A DNA stretch of 64,000 nucleotides from Streptococcus sp. S1 (GCF_034137685.1 NZ_CP139418.1:1019001-1083000), one strand, 5' to 3'. Shown: positions 28,864 to 36,693, numbered from the stretch's first letter. A program made the numbers and translations. Notes: generated by a model not told the origin, from the letters alone.

Positions 28864-29642
28864 ATCCAGTAGCCCTTAAATTAGGTCCGATCAGTATTCG
28901 TTGGTATGCAATTTGTATTGTCTCTGGCTTGATTCTAGCCGTTTATCTTTCCATGAAAGAAGCGCCCCGTAAGAAAATTGATCCAGATGATATCATTGAT
29001 TTCATTTTGATTGCCTTTCCGCTTGCGATTGTGGGAGCTAGAATCTATTACGTTATTTTCGAATGGGGCTATTATAGCCAGCATCTTGGTGAGATTTTCG
29101 CCATCTGGAACGGAGGAATTGCGATTTATGGTGGCCTCTTGACAGGTGCTCTTGTCCTCTATCTATTCTCTCGTAGACGTTTGATTGAACCGATCGACTT
29201 TTTAGATATTGCGGCCCCAAGCGTCATGATTGCACAGAGTATTGGTCGCTGGGGAAACTTCTTTAACCAGGAAGCTTATGGAGCTGCTGTCAAAAGTCTC
29301 AACTACCTCCCCTCTTTTATTCGAGACCAAATGTATATAGATGGCAGTTACCGTCAGCCAACCTTCTTATATGAATCCAGTTGGAATCTGCTAGGTTTTC
29401 TCTTGATCTTGATTCTTCGTAGGAAGCCCCAATTTTTGCGACAAGGTGAGATCACAGCCTTTTACCTTATCTGGTATGGTTTTGGTCGGATGATCATCGA
29501 AGGAATGCGGACGGATAGCTTGATGTTTGCGGGCTTACGTGTTTCCCAGTGGTTGTCGATGATCCTGATTCTAGTTGGACTCGCCATCATCATCTACCAA
29601 CGTCGCAAAAAAGCCCCTTATTATGTAGAAACAAAGGAGTAA
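28860..29642 (+). CDS. lgt: Prolipoprotein diacylglyceryl transferase
   Basis: Membrane enzyme of 260 residues that transfers diacylglycerol from phosphatidylglycerol to the lipobox cysteine of prolipoproteins. About seven helices are seen. The Lgt signature [13 protein letters not shown] is at about residues 129-141, and [10 protein letters not shown] and [13 protein letters not shown] are also conserved. It overlaps hprK by 4 bp and is followed within 3 bp by the DUF948 gene. Confidence 0.96.
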   Translation: MNPVALKLGPISIRWYAICIVSGLILAVYLSMKEAPRKKIDPDDIIDFILIAFPLAIVGARIYYVIFEWGYYSQHLGEIFAIWNGGIAIYGGLLTGALVLYLFSRRRLIEPIDFLDIAAPSVMIAQSIGRWGNFFNQEAYGAAVKSLNYLPSFIRDQMYIDGSYRQPTFLYESSWNLLGFLLILILRRKPQFLRQGEITAFYLIWYGFGRMIIEGMRTDSLMFAGLRVSQWLSMILILVGLAIIIYQRRKKAPYYVETKE

Positions 29643-29645
29643 TAT

Positions 29646-30029
29646 ATGTTTATTGAAATTGCCTACGGTCTCTTAGGCCTTGCCTTAGTAGCGCTTGTCA
29701 TTTATATGATTTTTTTCCTCTCAAAGATTGGAAAAGTTGTAGATGAGACGCAAAAAACGATCCAAGTTTTGACATCAGATGTCAATGTTACCTTGCACCA
29801 GACCAATGATTTATTAGCAAAAGTCAATGTTTTAACAGATGATTTGAATCAAAAAGTTGCAACGATTGACCCACTCTTTACAGCCGTGGCGGATCTTTCA
29901 GAGTCTGTTTCAGATTTGAATGATCAAGCCCGTCAATTAGGTTCCAAAGCTGTATCAGCTGGTGGAAAAACAGTGAAAGCCTCTATCGGATTAAAAGCGA
30001 TTAAGATGGCTTCAAAATTATTTAAATAG
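29646..30029 (+). CDS. DUF948 membrane-anchored protein
   Basis: Protein of 127 residues with one N-terminal helix (IAYGLLGLALVALVIYMIFF) and a long amphipathic segment rich in V, T, N and D (residues 30-110) likely to form a coiled coil, as in the DUF948 family. The role is unknown. It lies 3 bp after lgt and 14 bp before the YtxH gene, the same order as in pneumococcus. Confidence 0.85.
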   Translation: MFIEIAYGLLGLALVALVIYMIFFLSKIGKVVDETQKTIQVLTSDVNVTLHQTNDLLAKVNVLTDDLNQKVATIDPLFTAVADLSESVSDLNDQARQLGSKAVSAGGKTVKASIGLKAIKMASKLFK

Positions 30030-30043
30030 AATCGAGGAAGAAT

Positions 30044-30502
30044 ATGGGACGTTTATCTAGTTTATTAATTGGTGTGATTTCAGGTGCTTCAGCAGCCTAC
30101 TATTTATCAACTGAGCAAGGAAAGAAAGTCACTAAAAAAGTGGTGCGCTTCGTAAAAGATTATCAAGAAGATCCTCAAGAAGTACATGAATCGGTGAAAC
30201 AAACTGCTAAGGATGTTTCAAAACAAGCAGCAGAAGTGATCCAACAAACCAAAGAAAAAGTTGGTTCTGGAGAAATTACGACAGGTACTGTTTTAGAGTC
30301 AGTCAAAGAAAAGACGCAAGATGTGGTTGAAAAATCTCAAGAAGTCTATCACTCATTTAAGGATAAACTTCAAAAAGAAAATCTAAGTGGCAATGACTTG
30401 GTTCAATCCATTCGCAAACAAACAGAATCAGAAGACATCGTGTTAGAGTTGGATGAAAAAGATTCTGAAGAAGCAACTGAAGAAGAAACAAAAGAAGTAT
30501 AA
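30044..30502 (+). CDS. YtxH-domain protein
   Basis: Protein of 152 residues. A short N-terminal glycine/alanine-rich helix (LLIGVISGASAAYYL) leads into STEQGKKVTKKV, the YtxH pattern. A long helical, K/E/Q-rich tail with repeated VKEKTQDVVEKSQEV-like segments recalls stress (LEA-like) proteins. It is the last gene of the hprK-lgt cluster, followed by a hairpin at 30503. Confidence 0.83.
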   Translation: MGRLSSLLIGVISGASAAYYLSTEQGKKVTKKVVRFVKDYQEDPQEVHESVKQTAKDVSKQAAEVIQQTKEKVGSGEITTGTVLESVKEKTQDVVEKSQEVYHSFKDKLQKENLSGNDLVQSIRKQTESEDIVLELDEKDSEEATEEETKEV

Positions 30503-30527
30503 AAATGAGGCTCAGTGAGCCTCATTT
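30503..30527 (+). terminator. Hairpin at the end of the hprK-lgt cluster
   Basis: Perfect 11-bp stem AAATGAGGCTC with GAGCCTCATTT and a three-base loop; no real T run follows. It may terminate weakly or stabilise the mRNA 3' end. Confidence 0.6.
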
Positions 30528-30541
30528 CAGATTGAAGACAA

Positions 30542-30700
30542 AATCATCTTAGAAACTTTCCTTAAGTGAGTACGGACGTCAGCGAACTTCAAAGAAGTTC
30601 CATGACTTAGTTTTGAACCTAAAGTTTCAAAACTCCCGAGTGCCTGAAACAATTATGTTTCAGGCACTTTTCTCACGGCGGAAAGTTTCGATAGATGATT
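30542..30700. repeat. Palindromic four-way-junction element (structured RNA or miniature repeat)
   Basis: The ends pair: AATCATCT with AGATGATT, GAAACTTTCC (30552-30561) with GGAAAGTTTC (30680-30689), and GTGAG with CTCAC. Inside are three hairpins. The first is GTCA-GC-GAACTTC-AAA-GAAGTTC-CA-TGAC (30578-30606). The second is AGTTTTGAA with TTCAAAACT (30609-30634). The third is GTGCCTGAAACA with TGTTTCAGGCAC (30640-30667), followed by TTTT. About 55 base pairs can form in 159 nt. It lies between converging genes. I do not recognise it as BOX, RUP or SPRITE. Confidence 0.75.
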
Positions 30701-30848
30701 GAATAACTTTAACTCATAAAAAGTTTTTATTCTTATAGAATTTCTGGGAAGTCTTTGAATTATCAAACACCATACCATCTTTTTCTGAGTTACATGAAAA
30801 GTCTAACTTAATTTGACAACCTAGGAATTAAAAAAATTCGAGTAAATA
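30701..30848. other. AT-rich intergenic remainder
   Basis: No gene or clear signal is seen between the structured element and the DUF3270 terminator. Confidence 0.5.
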
Positions 30849-30849
30849 A

Positions 30850-30873
30850 AAAAATCAGGCGAACCTGATTTTT
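30850..30873 (-). terminator. Terminator of the DUF3270 gene
   Basis: Stem AAAAATCAGG-CGAA-CCTGATTTTT; A and T runs on both sides allow bidirectional use. Its right edge touches the DUF3270 stop codon. Confidence 0.88.
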
Positions 30874-31165
30874 ATTTTTTTCGTTTATTGTAGTAAATTC
30901 GGAACCCTTGAATACTAGCAAAGCTAGAACCAATCGCTAAAGCAAACGCAAAGAAGGTATTCATTTTTGTTGCTAAAAAGACAAAACTAAATACAACCGT
31001 CAACACACAGAAAATAGCGATATTTAAAAAATATAGCAATTCACTTAATTGAGGTGCGGGTTCAACTTCAGGAGCATAGTCCTGAATAGGGGTTTCTTGG
31101 GTTTGTTTGGTTAATTCGATATAATCGAATTCTTCTTCATAGTGTCTTAAATTTCTTACGGGCAT
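30872..31165 (-). CDS. DUF3270 family small membrane protein
   Basis: Protein of 97 residues. A charged N-terminal half (MPVRNLRHYEEEFDYIEL, then P- and E-rich) precedes two adjacent helices (LNIAIFCVLTVVFSFVFLA and FFAFALAIGSSFASIQGF) and ends YYNKRKK. This matches the streptococcal DUF3270 family, which has no known function. AGGAGAG precedes the ATG. A VicR-type box upstream suggests control by the wall-stress regulator encoded at 8730. Confidence 0.82.
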   Translation of the reverse strand: MPVRNLRHYEEEFDYIELTKQTQETPIQDYAPEVEPAPQLSELLYFLNIAIFCVLTVVFSFVFLATKMNTFFAFALAIGSSFASIQGFRIYYNKRKK

Positions 31166-31219
31166 TTTCTCTCTCCTAACAGTACTCTATTATTCTATCA
31201 TGAATTCAGGTATATAAAT

Positions 31220-31236
31220 GTTACAAAAATGTTACA
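31220..31236 (-). promoter_or_regulatory. VicR (WalR) box
   Basis: On the minus strand TGTAAC-ATTTT-TGTAAC is an exact match to the WalR/VicR consensus TGTWAH-N5-TGTWAH. It lies 55-71 bp before the DUF3270 ATG and directly upstream of the -35 position of a TAGAAT -10 (31192-31197 on the complement), the usual activator placement. Confidence 0.7.
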
Positions 31237-31279
31237 AATTTTACAAAATGAATAAATTTTTCTAGAATATCGGAATTTT

Positions 31280-31288
31280 TGTTATAAT
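31280..31288 (+). promoter_or_regulatory. trhP1 promoter, predicted leaderless start
   Basis: Extended -10 TGTTATAAT ends 6 nt before ATG 31295. No Shine-Dalgarno sequence lies between (GGTTCT). Confidence 0.7.
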
Positions 31289-31294
31289 GGTTCT

Positions 31295-32224
31295 ATGAAA
31301 AATATTATTATTACAGCAACAGCAGAGAGTGTTGAGCAAGCGAAAGCCCTGATTGATGCAGGGGTTGACCGAATCTATGTCGGTGAAAAAGATTACGGAT
31401 TACGATTGCCTCAAACTTTAAGCTATGACGAAATAAATCGAATTGCCCAACTGGTCCATGCTGCTGGCAAAGAATTGACAGTAGCTGTAAATGCACTGAT
31501 GCACCAATCGATGATGGATTCAATCAAGCCTTTCCTAGATTTTCTAAAGGAAATTCAGGCTGATTATATTACTGTCGGAGATGCGGGCGTTTTTTATGTC
31601 TTGAAACGAGATGGCTATCCATTCAAAACCATCTACGATGCATCAACCATGGTCACTTCTAGCCGCCAGATCAATTTCTGGGGAAAACAAGCAGGAGCTT
31701 CTGAAGCTGTTTTGGCTCGTGAGATTCCATCTGCCGAATTATTCGTAATGGCTGAGAATCTTCAAATTCCTGCAGAAGTCTTGGTCTATGGCGCTAGCAT
31801 TATTCACCATTCGAAACGACCGCTACTTCAGAATTATTACAACTTTATCAAGACAGAAGAGTCTGTGACCAAAGATCGGGATCTGTTCTTGGCCGAGCCA
31901 GGAGATCCCAATTCTCATTATTCGGTCTACGAGGACAAACATGGAACCCATATCTTCTCAAATAATGACTTGAATATGATGACCAAATTGTCTGAGTTGG
32001 TTGAACATGGCTTTGATCATTGGAAACTCGATGGTGTCTACTGTCCGGGTGAAAACTTTGTCAAAATTACAGAGTACTTTGTCAAGGCCCGTGATTTGAT
32101 TCAAAAAGGAACATTTACACAGGGTCAAGCCTATCTGTTTGATGAAGAAATCCGCAAATTGCACCCAGCTAATCGTGGTTTGGATACTGGTTTCTATGAT
32201 TATGAACCAGATCGTGTAAAATAA
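31295..32224 (+). CDS. trhP1: U32 family protein, tRNA 5-hydroxyuridine synthesis (TrhP1/YrrN type)
   Basis: U32-family protein of 309 residues, the size of B. subtilis YrrN (TrhP1), which with its partner supports prephenate-dependent 5-hydroxylation of wobble uridine in tRNA. Family features are AGVDRIYVGEKDYGLR near the N terminus, DASTMVTSSRQINFW, and the C-terminal KLDGVYCPGENFVKITEYF. Such genes are often labelled collagenase-like peptidases. The larger partner follows after 96 bp. Function is inferred from the tandem arrangement and family. Confidence 0.85.
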   Translation: MKNIIITATAESVEQAKALIDAGVDRIYVGEKDYGLRLPQTLSYDEINRIAQLVHAAGKELTVAVNALMHQSMMDSIKPFLDFLKEIQADYITVGDAGVFYVLKRDGYPFKTIYDASTMVTSSRQINFWGKQAGASEAVLAREIPSAELFVMAENLQIPAEVLVYGASIIHHSKRPLLQNYYNFIKTEESVTKDRDLFLAEPGDPNSHYSVYEDKHGTHIFSNNDLNMMTKLSELVEHGFDHWKLDGVYCPGENFVKITEYFVKARDLIQKGTFTQGQAYLFDEEIRKLHPANRGLDTGFYDYEPDRVK

Positions 32225-32239
32225 CAAATAATACTAGGG

Positions 32240-32281
32240 CTTCTTCGTTTGTGAGTTTTCCTTTTTCAGGGAACGAAGAGG
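32240..32281. repeat. Hairpin between the two U32 genes
   Basis: CTTCTTCGTT and AACGAAGAGG form a 10-bp stem with one mismatch around a 22-base loop. There is no T run, so it is not a normal terminator; it might moderate read-through or processing. Confidence 0.5.
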
Positions 32282-32320
32282 CTATTCATCATATCGACAA
32301 TCTTGTAAATTGGAGAAAAC

Positions 32321-33607
32321 ATGACAAATACAAAAAAACGTCCAGAGGTTTTGGTACCTGCTGGAACATTAGAAAAGTTAAAAGTTGCCGTTAATTATGG
32401 GGCAGACGCTGTGTTCGTTGGTGGACAAGCCTATGGTTTGCGTAGCCGTGCCGGAAACTTCACCATGGATGAGCTTCGTGAAGGAATTGAGTATGCTCAT
32501 GCACGTGGCGTAGATGTACACGTGGCTTCGAACATGGTAACCCATGAGGGAAATGAACAAGGGGCTGGTGAGTGGTTCCGTGAATTACGAGATATGGGCC
32601 TTGACGCCGTGATCGTCTCAGACCCGGCCTTGATTGAAATCTGTGCAACCTATGCACCTGGACTCAATATTCACTTGTCTACGCAAGCTTCTGCAACCAA
32701 CGTGGAGACCTTCCATTTCTGGAAAGAGTATGGCTTGACCCGTGTCGTCTTGGCCCGTGAGGTATCCATGGAAGAGTTGGCAGAGATCCGTAAGCGTACC
32801 GATCTTGAGATCGAAGCCTTCGTTCATGGAGCCATGTGTATTTCCTATTCCGGACGTTGTACCCTTTCTAACCACATGTCTGACCGGGATGCCAATCGTG
32901 GTGGTTGTTCTCAATCTTGTCGTTGGAAATACGATCTCTACGATATGCCATTTGGCCAAGAACGCAAGAGTATCAAAGGACAAGTCCCAGAAGAATACTC
33001 TATGTCAGCCGTGGACATGTGTATGATCGAAAATATTCCAGACATGATTGACAATGGAGTTGATAGCTTGAAGATCGAAGGTCGGATGAAATCTGTCCAT
33101 TACGTATCAACAGTAGCCAACTGTTACAAGGCAGCTTGTGATGCCTATATGGAAAGTCCAGAAGCCTTTTATGCCATCAAGGATGATTTGATCAATGAAT
33201 TGTGGAAAGTCGCTCAACGTGAATTAGCAACTGGATTCTACTACCAAACACCGACTGAAAATGAACAATTGTTTGGGGCGCGTCGTAAAATTCCTCAATA
33301 CAAATTTGTAGGAGAAGTGGTGGACTTTGATCCATCTACCATGACAGCGACGATTCGCCAACGGAATGTCATCAATGAAGGCGATCAAGTGGAATTCTAC
33401 GGACCAGGCTTCCGTCATTTTGAATGCCAGATCCAAGACTTGCATGATAAGGATGGAGTGAAGATTGATCGCGCACCAAATCCGATGGAGCTTCTCACGA
33501 TCACGGTTCCACAAGAAGTCAAGCCAGGAGATATGATTCGTTCTTGCCAGGAAGGTTTAATCAATCTCTACTCAAAAGATGGGGCAAGTAAAACTGTTCG
33601 AGTATAA
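32321..33607 (+). CDS. trhP2: U32 family protein, tRNA 5-hydroxyuridine synthesis (TrhP2/YrrO type)
   Basis: U32-family protein of 428 residues matching the YrrO/TrhP2 size class. It has the U32 signature EAFVHGAMCISYSGRC followed by LSNHMSDRDANRGGCSQSC, giving the cysteine set typical of an Fe-S site in this family. KIEGRMKSVHYVSTVANCY and a C-terminal beta-barrel-like region (GDQVEFYGPGF) complete it. It works with the preceding paralogue; older annotation as a collagenase is less likely. Confidence 0.87.
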   Translation: MTNTKKRPEVLVPAGTLEKLKVAVNYGADAVFVGGQAYGLRSRAGNFTMDELREGIEYAHARGVDVHVASNMVTHEGNEQGAGEWFRELRDMGLDAVIVSDPALIEICATYAPGLNIHLSTQASATNVETFHFWKEYGLTRVVLAREVSMEELAEIRKRTDLEIEAFVHGAMCISYSGRCTLSNHMSDRDANRGGCSQSCRWKYDLYDMPFGQERKSIKGQVPEEYSMSAVDMCMIENIPDMIDNGVDSLKIEGRMKSVHYVSTVANCYKAACDAYMESPEAFYAIKDDLINELWKVAQRELATGFYYQTPTENEQLFGARRKIPQYKFVGEVVDFDPSTMTATIRQRNVINEGDQVEFYGPGFRHFECQIQDLHDKDGVKIDRAPNPMELLTITVPQEVKPGDMIRSCQEGLINLYSKDGASKTVRV

Positions 33608-33612
33608 CAAAA

Positions 33613-33641
33613 AAAAGAGAGGGTTAAACCTCTCCTTTTTG
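33613..33641. terminator. Bidirectional terminator between converging genes
   Basis: GAGAGG-GTTAAA-CCTCTC with A run before and CTTTTT after. The loop contains the stop codon of the minus-strand gene at 33624. Confidence 0.85.
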
Positions 33642-33941
33642 TTGGGCGATGCGAATATTATTGGGGACCAAACTGATTTTCTGGATCTCAGAAATCCGAA
33701 TAATCGTGGACATACTCTTTTTAAAATTTTTCACGATCAGTTGTCGGCGTTCCTGGTCATACTTGACAATGTCGCCTGTAAAACTCTTATTTGAAAAAAT
33801 AACATGTACCCCTTGTTTTTTTCGCAATGCTTGTTGAATGATTTCAATAATTCTCTCATCTTCTAATGGGGCAGGGGTACTGATTTTTCCATTGAAAAAC
33901 TCATTTGCTCGGTCTTTAACGATCTCGAGAAATTTTTTCAT
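33624..33941 (-). CDS. Hypothetical protein with small beta-barrel-like C terminus
   Basis: Protein of 105 residues starting MKKFLEIVKDRANEFF behind GGAG. The C-terminal half (VHVIFSNKSFTGDIVKYD, LIVKNFKKSMSTIIRISEI) has alternating beta strands reminiscent of YolD-like or Sm-like barrels; this is a weak resemblance and I do not assign a function. It is transcribed toward the U32 genes and diverges from ydbC. Confidence 0.65.
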   Translation of the reverse strand: MKKFLEIVKDRANEFFNGKISTPAPLEDERIIEIIQQALRKKQGVHVIFSNKSFTGDIVKYDQERRQLIVKNFKKSMSTIIRISEIQKISLVPNNIRIAQQKGEV

Positions 33942-34046
33942 AGCTAAATTCTCCATAACTTGATACAATATATTATAGATAATTTCAACGATTTTGTAAA
34001 TGATTTACGAATATTAGAGATGAGAAGGCAAGAAAGGAGTCGTGAA

Positions 34047-34259
34047 ATGGCAGAATTTTCATTCCAAATCGAAGAACATTTGCTGGTCTTGTCAGAAAAT
34101 GACAAGGGTTGGACCAAAGAATTGAACCGTGTGAGTTTTAATGGTGCTCCTGCTAAGTATGATATCCGGACCTGGAGTCCCGACCATACAAAGATGGGAA
34201 AAGGCATTACACTCACGAACGAAGAGTTCCAAGTCATGCTCGATGCATTTAAAAATTAA
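34047..34259 (+). CDS. YdbC family PC4-like ssDNA-binding protein
   Basis: Protein of 70 residues, MAEFSFQIEEHLLVLSEN onward, with GWTKELNRVSFNGAPAKYDIR and MGKGITLTNEEF, the YdbC pattern. Lactococcal YdbC is a PC4-fold dimer that binds single-stranded nucleic acid. I use ATG 34047 with AAAGGAG at 34033-34039; the upstream extension is non-conserved. Confidence 0.88.
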   Translation: MAEFSFQIEEHLLVLSENDKGWTKELNRVSFNGAPAKYDIRTWSPDHTKMGKGITLTNEEFQVMLDAFKN

Positions 34260-34260
34260 G

Positions 34261-34291
34261 GAAAGGGGTCCTTCAAGGACTTCTTTTTTGT
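34261..34291 (+). terminator. Terminator after ydbC
   Basis: GTCC-TTCAA-GGAC core with A/G flanks pairing to TTCTTTT; T run follows. Confidence 0.65.
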
Positions 34292-34308
34292 TATAGTCTA
34301 AGACTATA
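34292..34308. promoter_or_regulatory. MET-box (MtaR/MetR-type operator)
   Basis: TATAGTCTAAGACTATA is a perfect 8+1+8 palindrome. It matches the streptococcal MET-box described for the LysR-type regulator MtaR (TATAGTTtnaAACTATA) except for a symmetric T-to-C/A-to-G pair. It is centred about 75 bp before the predicted transcription start, a normal place for LysR-type activation, and the gene downstream is a methionine-synthase-like enzyme. Confidence 0.7.
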
Positions 34309-34339
34309 TAGATATCAAAGATATTAGATTATCCGAAAC

Positions 34340-34368
34340 CCTTGTTTATCAAGTGTTAGACTGCTATA
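34340..34368 (+). promoter_or_regulatory. Promoter of the MetE-like operon
   Basis: TTGTTT (34340-34345), 17-bp spacer, extended -10 TGCTATAAT ending at 34368. The leader is about 45 nt. Confidence 0.75.
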
Positions 34369-34419
34369 ATGGTTGCATTGATGAATTAATGTAAAACTTA
34401 TAGGAAAGAGGAATTCATA

Positions 34420-35562
34420 TTGACACATACACATGCACCTTATCGCGTAGACCATGTTGGTTCATTTCTTCGTCCAGCAGCTTTGGTTCAGGCTCGTGAA
34501 GATTTCGCAACTGGAAAAATCAGTCAGGCTGACTTAACAAAAGTGGAAGATCAGGCGATTCGTGACCTCGTTGAAAAAGAAATTGCTGCTGGTCTGAAGT
34601 CAGTGACAGATGGAGAATTCCGCCGAGCTTATTGGCATTTGGATTTCTTCTGGGGCTTTGGTGGCATTGATCACGTCCAAGCTGCTCAAGGCTATCAATT
34701 CCATGATGAAACAACCAAGGCGGACTCAGCACTTGTCGTTGGAAAAATCACAGGAGCCAATCATCCATTTGTAGAGCATTACAAGTTCTTGCGGGATCTT
34801 GTGGCAGATGTAGATGGTGTAGAGGATAAATATACCATTCCAGCACCTGCGCAATTCTATTTTGAATTGATCCGTGATGCAGAACATGTAGAACAATTGA
34901 ATACCATCTATCCTGATTTTGCGGCTGTTCGTGAAGATATCAAGCAAGCCTATCTTCAAGTGATTCAAGATTTGTATGATGCAGGACTTCGGACCCTTCA
35001 AGTAGATGACTGTACGTGGGGTGTCTTGGTAGATGATAATTTCTTGACGGCTTGGGGAGCAGCTCAAGGCAAGTCAAAAGATGAGGTTCGCCGGGAACTC
35101 GCTGATCTCTTCTTGACCTTTAACAACGATGTCTACCAACATGTTCCAGCTGGTTTAACTGTCAATACGCACGTTTGTCGTGGGAACTTCCATTCCACTT
35201 GGGCTTCATCAGGTGGTTATGCGCCGATTGCCAAAGAACTCCTTGGAGAAGAAGCGGTCAATGCTTACTTCCTAGAGTTTGATACTGATCGGGCTGGTGG
35301 TTTTGAACCACTTGCAGAAGTAACTCCTGGAAAAGGTGTGGTATTAGGCCTCTTGACATCTAAGAGTGGTCAATTGGAGAATAAGGACGAAGTGATTGCT
35401 CGTATTAAAGAAGCAAGTCAGTATGTACCGTTGGAAAATCTTTACCTGTCTACTCAGTGTGGCTTTGCTTCGACAGAAGAAGGAAACATTTTGACAGAAG
35501 AAGACCAATGGAAAAAAATCGGTTTGATTAAGGAAATTGTCGCTGAAGTTTGGGGCGAATAA
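34420..35562 (+). CDS. MetE C-terminal-domain-like methyltransferase (YxjG/YxjH type)
   Basis: Protein of 380 residues matching only the catalytic half of cobalamin-independent methionine synthase, as in B. subtilis YxjG/YxjH. It starts YRVDHVGSFLRP and keeps the zinc-site residues H and C in NTHVCRGN and C in STQCGFAS; DDCTWGVLVDD is also conserved. It probably methylates homocysteine, with a donor other than the usual triglutamyl folate. The start is TTG 34420 with GAGG upstream. It sits behind a MET-box and is followed 12 bp later by a cyclase-family gene. Confidence 0.85.
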   Translation: MTHTHAPYRVDHVGSFLRPAALVQAREDFATGKISQADLTKVEDQAIRDLVEKEIAAGLKSVTDGEFRRAYWHLDFFWGFGGIDHVQAAQGYQFHDETTKADSALVVGKITGANHPFVEHYKFLRDLVADVDGVEDKYTIPAPAQFYFELIRDAEHVEQLNTIYPDFAAVREDIKQAYLQVIQDLYDAGLRTLQVDDCTWGVLVDDNFLTAWGAAQGKSKDEVRRELADLFLTFNNDVYQHVPAGLTVNTHVCRGNFHSTWASSGGYAPIAKELLGEEAVNAYFLEFDTDRAGGFEPLAEVTPGKGVVLGLLTSKSGQLENKDEVIARIKEASQYVPLENLYLSTQCGFASTEEGNILTEEDQWKKIGLIKEIVAEVWGE

Positions 35563-35574
35563 GGAGGAAGAAAC

Positions 35575-36306
35575 ATGTCAGATTTACTAAGTATTTATAA
35601 AGAATTGCAAGCTAAAAAATGGGTGGACTTGAGTCACCAAATCAATGCGGAAAGTCCACACTTCCCAGCCCTTCCTGCCTTGCAACAAGAAGATCTTTTC
35701 ACATTAAAAGATGGTTTCCATGTTCAAAAATTTACAGTGGTTGGTCAATACGGAACGCATATTGATGCACCGATTCACTTTGTAGAAGGGGGTCGTTGGT
35801 TGGATGAGATTGACCTCAAAGATCTCCTCTTGCCACTTTATGTTATCGACAAGTCTAAAGAAGTTGCTGCCAATCCAAACTTTGTCTTGAGCAAACAAGA
35901 TATCTTAGACTTTGAGGCAGAGCATGGGCAAATTGCTGAGGGTGCTTTTGTTGCCTTCCGTAGTGATTGGTCAAAACGTTGGCCAGATCAAGATGCTATG
36001 CGCAATCTTGATGAAAATGGGGTTCAACAAAGTCCAGGATGGAGCCGTGAAGCCTTGGAATTCTTGATTCATGAACGCCATGTTAAGGCTGTGGGTCATG
36101 AAACCTTTGATACCGATGCAGGTATTCCAGCAGCAGAGCATGGCTTGGTCAATGAATACTACCTCTTGGAACAAAATATCTACCAAGTTGAAGTCTTGAA
36201 CCAATTGGACCAAGTTCCAGCTGTAGGTGCTTTGATTTCGATTGCTTTCCCTCACTGGGACAAGGCAACTGGTTCACCTGTCCGTGCTATTGCCATCTTA
36301 CCATAA
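35575..36306 (+). CDS. Cyclase family (kynurenine formamidase-like) metal hydrolase
   Basis: Protein of 243 residues of the PF04199 cyclase family. The metal motif GTHIDAPIHF (HxGTHxDxPxHF type; residues about 61-70) is clear, and FRSDWSKRW and GHETFDTDAGIPAAEHG form the rest of the site. Characterised relatives hydrolyse N-formylkynurenine or similar amides and lactones. No tryptophan-degrading genes are near; the partner is the MetE-like gene, so the substrate may be a methionine-cycle compound. That link is inference from the operon. Confidence 0.85.
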   Translation: MSDLLSIYKELQAKKWVDLSHQINAESPHFPALPALQQEDLFTLKDGFHVQKFTVVGQYGTHIDAPIHFVEGGRWLDEIDLKDLLLPLYVIDKSKEVAANPNFVLSKQDILDFEAEHGQIAEGAFVAFRSDWSKRWPDQDAMRNLDENGVQQSPGWSREALEFLIHERHVKAVGHETFDTDAGIPAAEHGLVNEYYLLEQNIYQVEVLNQLDQVPAVGALISIAFPHWDKATGSPVRAIAILP

Positions 36307-36323
36307 ACAAAGAAAAAAGCTTG

Positions 36324-36357
36324 AAGACAGACGTTACATTTGGACGTTTGTCTTTTT
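36324..36357 (+). terminator. Terminator of the MetE-like/cyclase operon
   Basis: AAGACAGACGT pairs with ACGTTTGTCTT (one G-U) around a 9-base loop, then TTT. Confidence 0.82.
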
Positions 36358-36370
36358 GTATTTTCGAAAC

Positions 36371-36440
36371 TATTTTCGTTATCATCTGATATTTCATCCA
36401 AAAACCTGATTTAGCGAAAATAAAAAGGGATATTCGCTAA
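36371..36440. repeat. Three-segment alternative pairing region
   Basis: TTAGCGAAAATA (36411-36422) can pair either with TATTTTCGTTA upstream (36371-36381) or with TATTCGCTAA downstream (36431-36440). The pairings are mutually exclusive. It lies between converging genes. Confidence 0.45.
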
Positions 36441-36475
36441 GCATTTCGCCAATATTTTGAGATGTAGACGAACCG

Positions 36476-36693
36476 ATGTAAGCCAAATCCTTATAGGGCT
36501 TACACAAAGAAAAGAGAGTGGGACAGAAATCGGTAATTCGTTAGAATTCGATTTCGTCGTCCCACCTCCGCACAGTTGAGTAGGGCTGTAAAAGCTGATG
36601 AAATCAGCGTAGTAGAGCCCACTCAACCACTGCGTCTTGCTCGACAATCCAAAAATAATTGAGAGGCTAGGACTTTTGTCCCAGCCTCTTTTT
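36476..36693. repeat. Multi-hairpin intergenic element, repeat-like
   Basis: Four hairpins in series. TGTAAGCC pairs with GGCTTACA (36476-36504). GTGGGAC-A-GAAATCG-GT-AATTC pairs with GAATT-CGATTTC-GTC-GTCCCAC (36518-36565). CGCA, GTTGAGT, GGGCT and GCTGAT pair with ATCAGC, AGCCC, ACTCAAC and TGCG (36569-36634). GAGGCTAGGAC-TTTT-GTCCCAGCCTC plus five T (36663-36693) ends it. I recall very similar sequence as a frequent intergenic element in oral streptococci. The last hairpin can terminate transcription. Confidence 0.75.

Noticed and set aside
30542..30700. Reading the four-way-junction element as a riboswitch
   Set aside because: No gene lies downstream in either orientation; both neighbours converge on it.
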